This document shows positions 36,701 through 49,233 of a stretch of DNA of 64,000 nucleotides, piece by piece. Below the pieces are notes generated by a model. That model searched no databases. It was not told the origin of the DNA and saw only the letters and a list, made by a program, of their open reading frames with translations. The stretch is from the NCBI RefSeq assembly GCF_034190915.1, contig NW_026947501.1:4464001-4528000 (forward strand), given 5' to 3'. The stretch's first letter is position 1. Every line of letters begins with the position of its first letter. The translations under genes and the position numbers were made by a program. The stretch is from Cavia porcellus (Eukaryota > Chordata > Mammalia > Rodentia > Caviidae).

Positions 36701-38419
36701 GCGGGGTGGTGCGCATTGTAAGGGTTTCTAACAGGCCATTCACTAGTAGGAGTCCGAAAAACATCACGTGGTGGTGTGAATCGGGGGGCCTGATTTAGGA
36801 TAGGTAGTGAGTGGCAATGTAAAATGGAGAAAAACACCAGGAGGTGGTCATCATGGGGAGGACAGGAAACATGCAGTGGCAATGAAGGATAGTTTTCTGA
36901 AAAACATCACGGGGTGTTGCACATTGTAAGTGTTTCTAACAGGCCTTTCACTAGTAGGAGTGAGAAAAACATCACGGGGTGGTGTGAATCGGAGGGCCTG
37001 AATTAGAATAGGCAGTGAGTGGCAATATAGGATGGAGAAAAGCACCACAGGGTGGTCAGCATGGGGAGGTCAGGAAACATGCAGTGGCAATGTAGGATCA
37101 TTTTCTGAATAACATCACGGGATGGTGCCCATTGTCAGGCTTTCTAACAGGCCATTCACTAGAAGGAGTGAGAAAAACATCACGGGGTGGTGTGGATCGG
37201 AGGGCTTGAATTAGGATAAGCAGTGAGTGGCAATGTAGGATGGAGAAAAGCACCACGGGGTGGTCATCATGAGGAGGTCAGGAAACATTCAGTGGCAATG
37301 TAGGATAGGTTTCTGAAAAACATTGGGGGGTGGTGCGCACTGTACGGGTTTCTAAATGGCCATTATCTAGTAGGAGTGAGAAAAACACCACGGGCTTGTG
37401 TGAATCGGAGGGCCTGAATTAGAATAGTCAGGCAGTGACAATGTAAGATGGAGAAAAGCACCACGGGGAGGTCAGCATGGGAAGGTCAGGAAACATGCAG
37501 TGGCAATGTAGGATAGGTTTCTGAAAAACCTCTCGGCGTGGTGCGCATTGTAAGTGTTTCTAACAGGCCATTCACTTGTAGGAGTGAGAAACACATCACG
37601 GGGTGGTGTGAATAGGATGGCCTTCATTAGGATAGGCACTGAGTGGCAATGTAGGATGTTGAAAAGCACCACGGGGTGGTCAACATGGGGAGCTCAGGAA
37701 ACATGCAATGGTAATGTAGGATAGGTTTCTGAAAAACATCACGGGGTGGTGCGCATTGTAACGGTTTCTAACAAGCCATTCACAAGTAGGACTGAAAAAT
37801 TCATCACGGGGTGGTGTGAATCGGAGGGCCTGAATTAGGTTAGGCAGTGAGTGGCAATGTAGGATGGAGAAAATCACCACATGGTCGTCAGCATGGGGAG
37901 GTCAGAATACATGCCGTGGCAATGTAGGATAGGTTTCTGAAAAAAAAGAAGCGGGGTGTTGCACCTTGTAAGTGTTTCTAACAGGTCATTCACTAGTAGG
38001 AGTGAGAAAAACATCATGGGGTGGTGTGAATCGGAGGGCCTGAATTAGGATAGGCAGTGAGTGGCAATGCAGGATGGAGAAAAGCACCACAGGGTGGTCA
38101 GCATGGTGAGGTCAGGAAACATGCAGTGGCAATGTAGGATAGATTTCTGAGAAACATCATGGGGTGGTGCGCATTGTAAGGGTTTCTAACAGACCATTCA
38201 CTAGTAGGAGTGAGAAAATCATCACGGGGTGGTGAGAAAGGGAGGGCCTGAATTAGGACAGGCAGTGAGTGGCAATGAAGAATGGAGAAAAGCACAATGG
38301 GGTGGTCAGCATGGGGAAGTCGGGAAACATGCATTGGCAATGTAGGATAGGTTTCTGAAAAACATCGCTGGTGGTGCGCATTGTAAGGCTTTCTAACAGG
38401 CCATTCACTAGTAGGAGTG
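33730..38419. repeat. Block F0: rearranged relative of the 26-monomer HOR
   Basis: This stretch carries the block F monomer types with a different count. Positions 34440-35380 match 38810-39750 at 4,370 bp. After a missing pair of units, 35397-37660 matches 40182-42445 at 4,785 bp. At about 37665 the sequence jumps back, so 37680-38400 repeats 33735-34450 at about 3,945 bp (19 units). There is a 4-base indel between the two (TTGTGTTTC near 34022 against TTGTAAGTGTTTC). It therefore looks like a 19-monomer version present once plus a partial second copy. Confidence 0.75.
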
Positions 38420-41400
38420 AGAAAAACATCACGGGGTGGTGTGAATCGGAGGGCCTGAATTAGGTTAGGCAGTGAGTGGCAATGTAGGATGGAGAAAATC
38501 ACCACAGGGTGGTCAGCATGGGGAGGTCAGAAAACATGTCATGGCAATGTAGGATAGGTTTCTGAAAAAAAAAAAAAAGCGGGGTGTTGCACATTGTAAG
38601 TGTTTCTAACAGGCCATTCACTAGTAGGAGTGAGAAAAACATCACGGGGTGGTGTGAATCGGAGGGCCTGAATTAGTATAGGCAGTGAGTGGCAATGTAG
38701 GATGGAGAAAAGCACCACAGGGTGCTCAGCAAGGGGAGGTCAGGAAACATGCAGTGGCTATGTGGGATACTTTTCTGAAAAACATCACGGGGATGTGCAC
38801 TTTGTAAGGGTTTCTAAAAGGCCATTCACTAGTAGGAGTGAGAAAAACATCACGGGGTGGTTAGAATCAGATGTTCCGAATTAGGATAGGCAGTGAGTGG
38901 CAATGTAGAATGGAGAAAAGCACCACGGGGTGGTCATCATGCGGAGGTCAGGAAACATGTATTGGCAATGTAGGATAGGTTTCTGCAAATCATCGCCGGG
39001 AGGTGCACATTGTAAGGCATTCTAGCAGGCCATTCACTAGTAGGAGTGAGAAAAACATAACGGGGTGGTGTGAATCGGAGGGCCTGAATAAGGATAGGCA
39101 GTGAGTGGCAATGTAGGATGTAGAAAAGCACCACGGGGTGGTCAGCATGGGGAGAACAGGAAACATGCAATGGCAATGCGGGATAGCTTTCTGAAAAACA
39201 TTACGGGTTGGTGCGCATTGTAAGGGTTTCTAACAGGCCATTCACTAGTAGGAGTGAGAAAATCATCACGGGGTGGTGTGAATGGGAGGGCCTGAATTAG
39301 GATATACAGTGAGTGGCAATGTAGGATGGAGAAAAGGACCACGGGTTGGTCAGCATGGGGAGGTCGGGAAACATGCATTGGCAATGTAGGATAGGTTTCT
39401 GAAAAACATCGCTGGTGGTGTGCATTGTAAGGCTTTCTAACAGGCCATTCACTAGTAGGAGTGAGAAAAACATCACAGGGTGGTGTGAATCGGAGGGCCT
39501 GAATTAGGATAGTCAGTGTGTGGCAATGTAGGATGGAGAAAATCACCACGGGGTGGTCAGCATGGGGAGGTCAGGAAACATGCAGTGGCAATGTGGGATA
39601 GGTTTTTGAAAAAAAAGCGGGGTGGTGCTCATTGTAAGGTTTTCAAACAGGCCATTCACTAGTAGGAGTCCGAAAAACATCACGTGGTGGTGTGAATCGG
39701 AGGGCCTGATTTAGGATAGGTAGTGAGTGGCAATGTAAAATGGAGAAAAGCACCACGAGGTGGTCATCATGGGGAGGACAGGAAACATGCAGTGGCAATG
39801 AAGGATAGTTTTCTGAAAACATCACGGGGTGTTGCACTTTGTAAGTGTTTCTAACAGGCCTTTCACTAGTAGGAGTGAGAAAAACATCACGGGGTGGTGT
39901 GAATAGGAGGGCCTGAATTAGAATAGGCAGTGAGTGGCAATATAGGATGGAGAAAAGCACCACAGGGTGGTCAGCATGGGGAGGTCAGGAAACATGCAGT
40001 GGCAATGTAGGATCATTTTCTGAATAACATCACGGGATGTTGCCCATTGTCAGGCTTTCTAACAGGCCATTCACTAGAAGGAGTGAGAAAAACATCACGG
40101 GGTGGTGTGGATCGGAGGGCCTGAATTAGGATAGGCAGTGAGTGGCAATGTAAAATGGAGAAAAGCACCACGGGGTGGTCATCATGAGGAGGTCAGGAAA
40201 CATTCAGTGGCAATGTAGGATAGGTTTCTGAAAAACATCGGGGGGTGGTGCGCACTGTACGGGTTTCTAAATGGCCATTCTCTAGTAGGAGTGAGAAAAA
40301 CACCACGGGCTTGTGTGAATCGGAGGGCCTGAATTAGAATAGTCAGGGAGTCGCAATGTAAGATGGAGAAAAGCACCACGGGGAGGTCAGCATGGGGAGG
40401 TCAGGAAACATGCAGTGGCAATGTAGGATAGGTTTCTGAAAAACCTCTCGGCGTGGTGTGCATTGTAAGTGTTTCTAACAGGCCATTCACTTGTAGGAGT
40501 GAGAAACACATCACGGGGTGGTGAGAATAGGATGGCCTTCATTAGGATAGGCACTGAGTGGCAATGTAGGATGTTGAAAAGCACCACGGGGTGATTAGGA
40601 TGTGGAAGTCAGGAAACATGAAGGGTTAATGTAAGATGGGTTTCTGAAAAAAATTGCGTGGTGGTGTCCATTGAAAGGGTTTTTAACAGGCCATTCACTA
40701 GTAGCAGTGAGAAAAACATGAAGAGGTGGTGTGAAACGGAGGGACTTAATTAGGATAGGCTGTGAGAGGCAATGTAGAATGGAGAAAAGCACCATGGGGT
40801 GGTCAGCATGGAGATGTCAAGAAACATGCAGTGGCAATGCAGGATATGTTTCTGAAAAACATCGCGGGGTGGTGCGCATTGTAAGGGTTTCTGACAGGCC
40901 ATTCACTAGGAGGAGTGAGAAAAACATCACAGGGTTGTGTGAATCAGAGGGCCTGAATTATATTAGCCAGTGAGTGGCAATGTAGGAAGGAGAAAAGCAC
41001 CACAGGCTGGTCAGCATGGGGAGGTCAGGAAACATGCAGTGGCAATGTAGCATTGGTTTCTGAAAAACATCGTGGGGTGGTGCGCATTGTACGGGTTTCT
41101 AACTGGCCATTCACTAGTAGGAGTGAGAAAAACAGCACGTGGTGGTGTGAATTGGAGGGCCTGGATTAGGATAAGCAGTGAGTGGCAATGTAGGATGGAG
41201 AAAAGGACCACGGGTTGGTCAGCATGGGGAGGTCGGGAAACATGCATTGGCAATGTAGGATAGGTTTCTGAAAAACATCGCTGGTGGTGTGAATTGTAAG
41301 GCTTTCTACCAGGCCATTCACTAGAAGGAGTGAGAAAAACATCACAGGGTGGTGGGAATCGGAGGGCCTGAATTAGGATAGTCAGTGTGTGGCAATATAG

Positions 41401-43826
41401 GATGGAGAAAATCACCACGGGGTGGTCAGCATGGGGAGGTCAGGAAACATGCAGTGGCAATGTGGGATAGGTTTTTGAAAAAAAAGCGGGGTGGTGCGCA
41501 TTGTAAGGGTTTCTAACAGGCCATTCACTAGTAGGAGTCCGAAAAACATCACGTGGTGGTGTGAATCGGGGGGCCTGATTTAGGATAGGTAGTGAGTGGC
41601 AATGTAAAATGGAGAAAAACACCAGGAGGTGGTCATCATGGGGAGGACAGGAAACATGCAGTGGCAATGAAGGATAGTTTTCTGAAAAACATCACGGGGT
41701 GTTGCACATTGTAAGTGTTTCTAACAGGCCTTTCACTAGTAGGAGTGAGAAAAACATCACGGGGTGGTGTGAATCGGAGGGCCTGAATTAGAATAGGCAG
41801 TGAGTGGCAATATAGGATGGAGAAAAGCACCACAGGGTGGTCAGCATGGGGAGGTCAGGAAACATGCAGTGGCAATGTAGGATCATTTTCTGAATAACAT
41901 CACGGGATGGTGCCCATTGTCAGGCTTTCTAACAGGCCATTCACTAGAAGGAGTGAGAAAAACATCACGGGGTGGTGTGGATCGGAGGGCTTGAATTAGG
42001 ATAAGCAGTGAGTGGCAATGTAGGATGGAGAAAAGCACCACGGGGTGGTCATCATGAGGAGGTCAGGAAACATTCAGTGGCAATGTAGGATAGGTTTCTG
42101 AAAAACATTGGGGGGTGGTGCGCACTGTACGGGTTTCTAAATGGCCATTATCTAGTAGGAGTGAGAAAAACACCACGGGCTTGTGTGAATCGGAGGGCCT
42201 GAATTAGAATAGTCAGAGAGTGGCAATGTAAGATGGAGAAAAGCACCACGGGGAGGTCAGCATGGGAAGGTCAGGAAACATGCAGTGGCAATGTAGGATA
42301 GGTTTCTGAAAAACCTCTCGGCGTGGTGCGCATTGTAAGTGTTTCTAACAGGCCATTCACTTGTAGGAGTGAGAAACACATCACAGGGTGGTGTGAATAG
42401 GATGGCCTTCATTAGGATAGGCACTGAGTGGCAATGTAGGATGTTGAAAAGCACCACGGGGTGATTAGGATGTGGAAGTCAGGAAACATGCAGGGCCAAT
42501 GTAAGATGGGTTTCTGAAAAAAATTGCGTGGTGGTGTCCATTGAAAGGGTTTTTAACAGCCCATTCACTAGTAGCAGTGAGAAAAACATGAAGGGGTGGT
42601 GTGAAACGGAGGGACTTAATTAGGATAGGCAGTGAGAGGCAATGTAGAATGGAGAAAAGCACCATGGGGTGGTCAGCATGGAGATGTCAAGAAACATGCA
42701 GTGGCAATGCAGGATATGTTTCTGAAAAACATCACGGGGTGGTGCGCATTGTAAGGGTTTCTAACAGGCCATTCACTAGGAGGAGTGAGAAAAACATCAT
42801 GGGGTTGTGTGAATCAGAGGGCCTTAATTATATTAGCCAGTGAGTGGCAATGTAGGAAGGAGAAAAGCACCACAGGCTGGTCAGCATGGGGAGGTCAGGA
42901 AACATGCAGTGGCAATGTAGCATTGGTTTCTGAAAAACATCGTGGGGTGGTGCGCATTGTACGGGTTTCTAACAGGCCATTCACTAGTAGGAGTGAGAAA
43001 AACATCACGTGGTGGTGTGAATTGGAGGGCCTGGATTAGGATAAGCAGTGAGTGGCAATGTAGGATGGAGAAAAGCACCATGGGGCGGTCAACATTGTGA
43101 GGTCAGGAAACTTGCAGTGGCAATGTAGGATACGTTTCTGAAAACCTTCGTGGGTTGGTGTGCATTGTAAGGGTTTCTAACAGGCCATTCACTAGTAAGA
43201 TTGAGAAAGACATCACGGGGTGGTGTGAATTGGAGGGCCTTAGTTAAGATAGGCAGGGAGTAGCAATGTAGGAGGAGAAAAGCACCATAGGGTGGTCAGC
43301 ATGGGGACGTCTGGAAATATGCAGTGGCAAGGTAGGATAGGTTTCTGAAAAACATCGCGGGGTGGTGCGCACTGTAAGGGTACCTAACAGGCCATTCACT
43401 AGTAGGAGTGAGAAAAGCATCACGGGGTTGTGTGAATCGGAGGGCCTGAATTAAAATAGGCAGTTAGTGGCAATGTAGGACAGAGAAAAGCACCACGGGA
43501 TGGTCAGCATAGCGAGGTCAGGAAACATGCAGTAGCAATGTAGGATAGGTTTCTGAAAAACATTCGCGGTGTGGTGCGCATTGTACGGGTTTCTAAGAGG
43601 CCATTCAAAAGTAGGAGTGAGAAAAACATCACGGGGTGGTGTGAATCGGAGGGGCAGAATTAGGATAAGCAGTGAATGGCAATGTAGAATGGAGAAAAGC
43701 ACCACGGGGTGGTCAGCATGGAGATGCAGAAAACATGCAGTGGCAATGTAGGATATATTTCTGAAAAACATCGCAGGGTGGTGCGCATTGTAAGGGTATC
43801 TAACAGGCCATTCAGTAGTAGGAGAG
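38420..43826. repeat. 26-monomer HOR, copy 1 (5,407 bp)
   Basis: First copy of a 5,407-bp period (26 x 208). Matching landmarks are the 14-A run at 38565 and 43972, and the positions 40182 with 45589, 41011 with 46418, 42257 with 47664 and 43451 with 48858. The left junction is near 38420, where CACTAGTAGGAGTGAG stands opposite CAGTAGTAGGAGAGAG in the next copy. The copies look almost identical by eye. Confidence 0.9.
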
Positions 43827-46800
43827 AGAAAAACATCACGGGGTGGTGTGAATCGGAGGGCCTGAATTAGGTTAGGCAGTGAGTGGCAATGTAGGATGGA
43901 GAAAATCACCACAGGGTGGTCAGCATGGGGAGGTCAGAAAACATGTCATGGCAATGTAGGATAGGTTTCTGAAAAAAAAAAAAAAGCGGGGTGTTGCACA
44001 TTGTAAGTGTTTCTAACAGGCCATTCACTAGTAGGAGTGAGAAAAACATCACGGGGTGGTGTGAATCGGAGGGCCTGAATTAGTATAGGCAGTGAGTGGC
44101 AATGTAGGATGGAGAAAAGCACCACAGGGTGCTCAGCAAGGGGAGGTCAGGAAACATGCAGTGGCTATGTGGGATACTTTTCTGAAAAACATCACGGGGA
44201 TGTGCACTTTGTAAGGGTTTCTAAAAGGCCATTCACTAGTAGGAGTGAGAAAAACATCACGGGGTGGTTAGAATCAGATGTTCCGAATTAGGATAGGCAG
44301 TGAGTGGCAATGTAGAATGGAGAAAAGCACCACGGGGTGGTCATCATGCGGAGGTCAGGAAACATGTATTGGCAATGTAGGATAGGTTTCTGCAAATCAT
44401 CGCCGGGAGGTGCACATTGTAAGGCATTCTAGCAGGCCATTCACTAGTAGGAGTGAGAAAAACATAACGGGGTGGTGTGAATCGGAGGGCCTGAATAAGG
44501 ATAGGCAGTGAGTGGCAATGTAGGATGTAGAAAAGCACCACGGGGTGGTCAGCATGGGGAGAACAGGAAACATGCAATGGCAATGCGGGATAGCTTTCTG
44601 AAAAACATTACGGGTTGGTGCGCATTGTAAGGGTTTCTAACAGGCCATTCACTAGTAGGAGTGAGAAAATCATCACGGGGTGGTGTGAATGGGAGGGCCT
44701 GAATTAGGATATACAGTGAGTGGCAATGTAGGATGGAGAAAAGGACCACGGGTTGGTCAGCATGGGGAGGTCGGGAAACATGCATTGGCAATGTAGGATA
44801 GGTTTCTGAAAAACATCGCTGGTGGTGTGCATTGTAAGGCTTTCTAACAGGCCATTCACTAGTAGGAGTGAGAAAAACATCACAGGGTGGTGTGAATCGG
44901 AGGGCCTGAATTAGGATAGTCAGTGTGTGGCAATGTAGGATGGAGAAAATCACCACGGGGTGGTCAGCATGGGGAGGTCAGGAAACATGCAGTGGCAATG
45001 TGGGATAGGTTTTTGAAAAAAAAGCGGGGTGGTGCTCATTGTAAGGTTTTCAAACAGGCCATTCACTAGTAGGAGTCCGAAAAACATCACGTGGTGGTGT
45101 GAATCGGAGGGCCTGATTTAGGATAGGTAGTGAGTGGCAATGTAAAATGGAGAAAAGCACCACGAGGTGGTCATCATGGGGAGGACAGGAAACATGCAGT
45201 GGCAATGAAGGATAGTTTTCTGAAAACATCACGGGGTGTTGCACTTTGTAAGTGTTTCTAACAGGCCTTTCACTAGTAGGAGTGAGAAAAACATCACGGG
45301 GTGGTGTGAATAGGAGGGCCTGAATTAGAATAGGCAGTGAGTGGCAATATAGGATGGAGAAAAGCACCACAGGGTGGTCAGCATGGGGAGGTCAGGAAAC
45401 ATGCAGTGGCAATGTAGGATCATTTTCTGAATAACATCACGGGATGTTGCCCATTGTCAGGCTTTCTAACAGGCCATTCACTAGAAGGAGTGAGAAAAAC
45501 ATCACGGGGTGGTGTGGATCGGAGGGCCTGAATTAGGATAGGCAGTGAGTGGCAATGTAAAATGGAGAAAAGCACCACGGGGTGGTCATCATGAGGAGGT
45601 CAGGAAACATTCAGTGGCAATGTAGGATAGGTTTCTGAAAAACATCGGGGGGTGGTGCGCACTGTACGGGTTTCTAAATGGCCATTCTCTAGTAGGAGTG
45701 AGAAAAACACCACGGGCTTGTGTGAATCGGAGGGCCTGAATTAGAATAGTCAGGGAGTCGCAATGTAAGATGGAGAAAAGCACCACGGGGAGGTCAGCAT
45801 GGGGAGGTCAGGAAACATGCAGTGGCAATGTAGGATAGGTTTCTGAAAAACCTCTCGGCGTGGTGTGCATTGTAAGTGTTTCTAACAGGCCATTCACTTG
45901 TAGGAGTGAGAAACACATCACGGGGTGGTGAGAATAGGATGGCCTTCATTAGGATAGGCACTGAGTGGCAATGTAGGATGTTGAAAAGCACCACGGGGTG
46001 ATTAGGATGTGGAAGTCAGGAAACATGAAGGGTTAATGTAAGATGGGTTTCTGAAAAAAATTGCGTGGTGGTGTCCATTGAAAGGGTTTTTAACAGGCCA
46101 TTCACTAGTAGCAGTGAGAAAAACATGAAGAGGTGGTGTGAAACGGAGGGACTTAATTAGGATAGGCTGTGAGAGGCAATGTAGAATGGAGAAAAGCACC
46201 ATGGGGTGGTCAGCATGGAGATGTCAAGAAACATGCAGTGGCAATGCAGGATATGTTTCTGAAAAACATCGCGGGGTGGTGCGCATTGTAAGGGTTTCTG
46301 ACAGGCCATTCACTAGGAGGAGTGAGAAAAACATCACAGGGTTGTGTGAATCAGAGGGCCTGAATTATATTAGCCAGTGAGTGGCAATGTAGGAAGGAGA
46401 AAAGCACCACAGGCTGGTCAGCATGGGGAGGTCAGGAAACATGCAGTGGCAATGTAGCATTGGTTTCTGAAAAACATCGTGGGGTGGTGCGCATTGTACG
46501 GGTTTCTAACTGGCCATTCACTAGTAGGAGTGAGAAAAACAGCACGTGGTGGTGTGAATTGGAGGGCCTGGATTAGGATAAGCAGTGAGTGGCAATGTAG
46601 GATGGAGAAAAGGACCACGGGTTGGTCAGCATGGGGAGGTCGGGAAACATGCATTGGCAATGTAGGATAGGTTTCTGAAAAACATCGCTGGTGGTGTGAA
46701 TTGTAAGGCTTTCTACCAGGCCATTCACTAGAAGGAGTGAGAAAAACATCACAGGGTGGTGGGAATCGGAGGGCCTGAATTAGGATAGTCAGTGTGTGGC

Positions 46801-49233
46801 AATATAGGATGGAGAAAATCACCACGGGGTGGTCAGCATGGGGAGGTCAGGAAACATGCAGTGGCAATGTGGGATAGGTTTTTGAAAAAAAAGCGGGGTG
46901 GTGCGCATTGTAAGGGTTTCTAACAGGCCATTCACTAGTAGGAGTCCGAAAAACATCACGTGGTGGTGTGAATCGGGGGGCCTGATTTAGGATAGGTAGT
47001 GAGTGGCAATGTAAAATGGAGAAAAACACCAGGAGGTGGTCATCATGGGGAGGACAGGAAACATGCAGTGGCAATGAAGGATAGTTTTCTGAAAAACATC
47101 ACGGGGTGTTGCACATTGTAAGTGTTTCTAACAGGCCTTTCACTAGTAGGAGTGAGAAAAACATCACGGGGTGGTGTGAATCGGAGGGCCTGAATTAGAA
47201 TAGGCAGTGAGTGGCAATATAGGATGGAGAAAAGCACCACAGGGTGGTCAGCATGGGGAGGTCAGGAAACATGCAGTGGCAATGTAGGATCATTTTCTGA
47301 ATAACATCACGGGATGGTGCCCATTGTCAGGCTTTCTAACAGGCCATTCACTAGAAGGAGTGAGAAAAACATCACGGGGTGGTGTGGATCGGAGGGCTTG
47401 AATTAGGATAAGCAGTGAGTGGCAATGTAGGATGGAGAAAAGCACCACGGGGTGGTCATCATGAGGAGGTCAGGAAACATTCAGTGGCAATGTAGGATAG
47501 GTTTCTGAAAAACATTGGGGGGTGGTGCGCACTGTACGGGTTTCTAAATGGCCATTATCTAGTAGGAGTGAGAAAAACACCACGGGCTTGTGTGAATCGG
47601 AGGGCCTGAATTAGAATAGTCAGAGAGTGGCAATGTAAGATGGAGAAAAGCACCACGGGGAGGTCAGCATGGGAAGGTCAGGAAACATGCAGTGGCAATG
47701 TAGGATAGGTTTCTGAAAAACCTCTCGGCGTGGTGCGCATTGTAAGTGTTTCTAACAGGCCATTCACTTGTAGGAGTGAGAAACACATCACAGGGTGGTG
47801 TGAATAGGATGGCCTTCATTAGGATAGGCACTGAGTGGCAATGTAGGATGTTGAAAAGCACCACGGGGTGATTAGGATGTGGAAGTCAGGAAACATGCAG
47901 GGCCAATGTAAGATGGGTTTCTGAAAAAAATTGCGTGGTGGTGTCCATTGAAAGGGTTTTTAACAGCCCATTCACTAGTAGCAGTGAGAAAAACATGAAG
48001 GGGTGGTGTGAAACGGAGGGACTTAATTAGGATAGGCAGTGAGAGGCAATGTAGAATGGAGAAAAGCACCATGGGGTGGTCAGCATGGAGATGTCAAGAA
48101 ACATGCAGTGGCAATGCAGGATATGTTTCTGAAAAACATCACGGGGTGGTGCGCATTGTAAGGGTTTCTAACAGGCCATTCACTAGGAGGAGTGAGAAAA
48201 ACATCATGGGGTTGTGTGAATCAGAGGGCCTTAATTATATTAGCCAGTGAGTGGCAATGTAGGAAGGAGAAAAGCACCACAGGCTGGTCAGCATGGGGAG
48301 GTCAGGAAACATGCAGTGGCAATGTAGCATTGGTTTCTGAAAAACATCGTGGGGTGGTGCGCATTGTACGGGTTTCTAACAGGCCATTCACTAGTAGGAG
48401 TGAGAAAAACATCACGTGGTGGTGTGAATTGGAGGGCCTGGATTAGGATAAGCAGTGAGTGGCAATGTAGGATGGAGAAAAGCACCATGGGGCGGTCAAC
48501 ATTGTGAGGTCAGGAAACTTGCAGTGGCAATGTAGGATACGTTTCTGAAAACCTTCGTGGGTTGGTGTGCATTGTAAGGGTTTCTAACAGGCCATTCACT
48601 AGTAAGATTGAGAAAGACATCACGGGGTGGTGTGAATTGGAGGGCCTTAGTTAAGATAGGCAGGGAGTAGCAATGTAGGAGGAGAAAAGCACCATAGGGT
48701 GGTCAGCATGGGGACGTCTGGAAATATGCAGTGGCAAGGTAGGATAGGTTTCTGAAAAACATCGCGGGGTGGTGCGCACTGTAAGGGTACCTAACAGGCC
48801 ATTCACTAGTAGGAGTGAGAAAAGCATCACGGGGTTGTGTGAATCGGAGGGCCTGAATTAAAATAGGCAGTTAGTGGCAATGTAGGACAGAGAAAAGCAC
48901 CACGGGATGGTCAGCATAGCGAGGTCAGGAAACATGCAGTAGCAATGTAGGATAGGTTTCTGAAAAACATTCGCGGTGTGGTGCGCATTGTACGGGTTTC
49001 TAAGAGGCCATTCAAAAGTAGGAGTGAGAAAAACATCACGGGGTGGTGTGAATCGGAGGGGCAGAATTAGGATAAGCAGTGAATGGCAATGTAGAATGGA
49101 GAAAAGCACCACGGGGTGGTCAGCATGGAGATGCAGAAAACATGCAGTGGCAATGTAGGATATATTTCTGAAAAACATCGCAGGGTGGTGCGCATTGTAA
49201 GGGTATCTAACAGGCCATTCAGTAGTAGGAGAG
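43827..49233. repeat. 26-monomer HOR, copy 2 (5,407 bp)
   Basis: Second copy, with differences so rare that few were noted by eye. The match ends at about 49247, where CACGGGGTTGTGTGAATTGG replaces CACGGGGTGGTGTGAATCGG. Two copies that are this similar and this long are either a very recent duplication or an assembly effect. Sequence alone cannot separate these. Confidence 0.9.

Noticed and set aside
43140..43165. Possible CENP-B box around TTCG motifs (also near 85, 3211, 43562 and 54028)
   Set aside because: The required pattern NTTCGNNNNANNCGGGN is not met at any TTCG or CCCG site I inspected: the central A and the downstream CGGG are missing.
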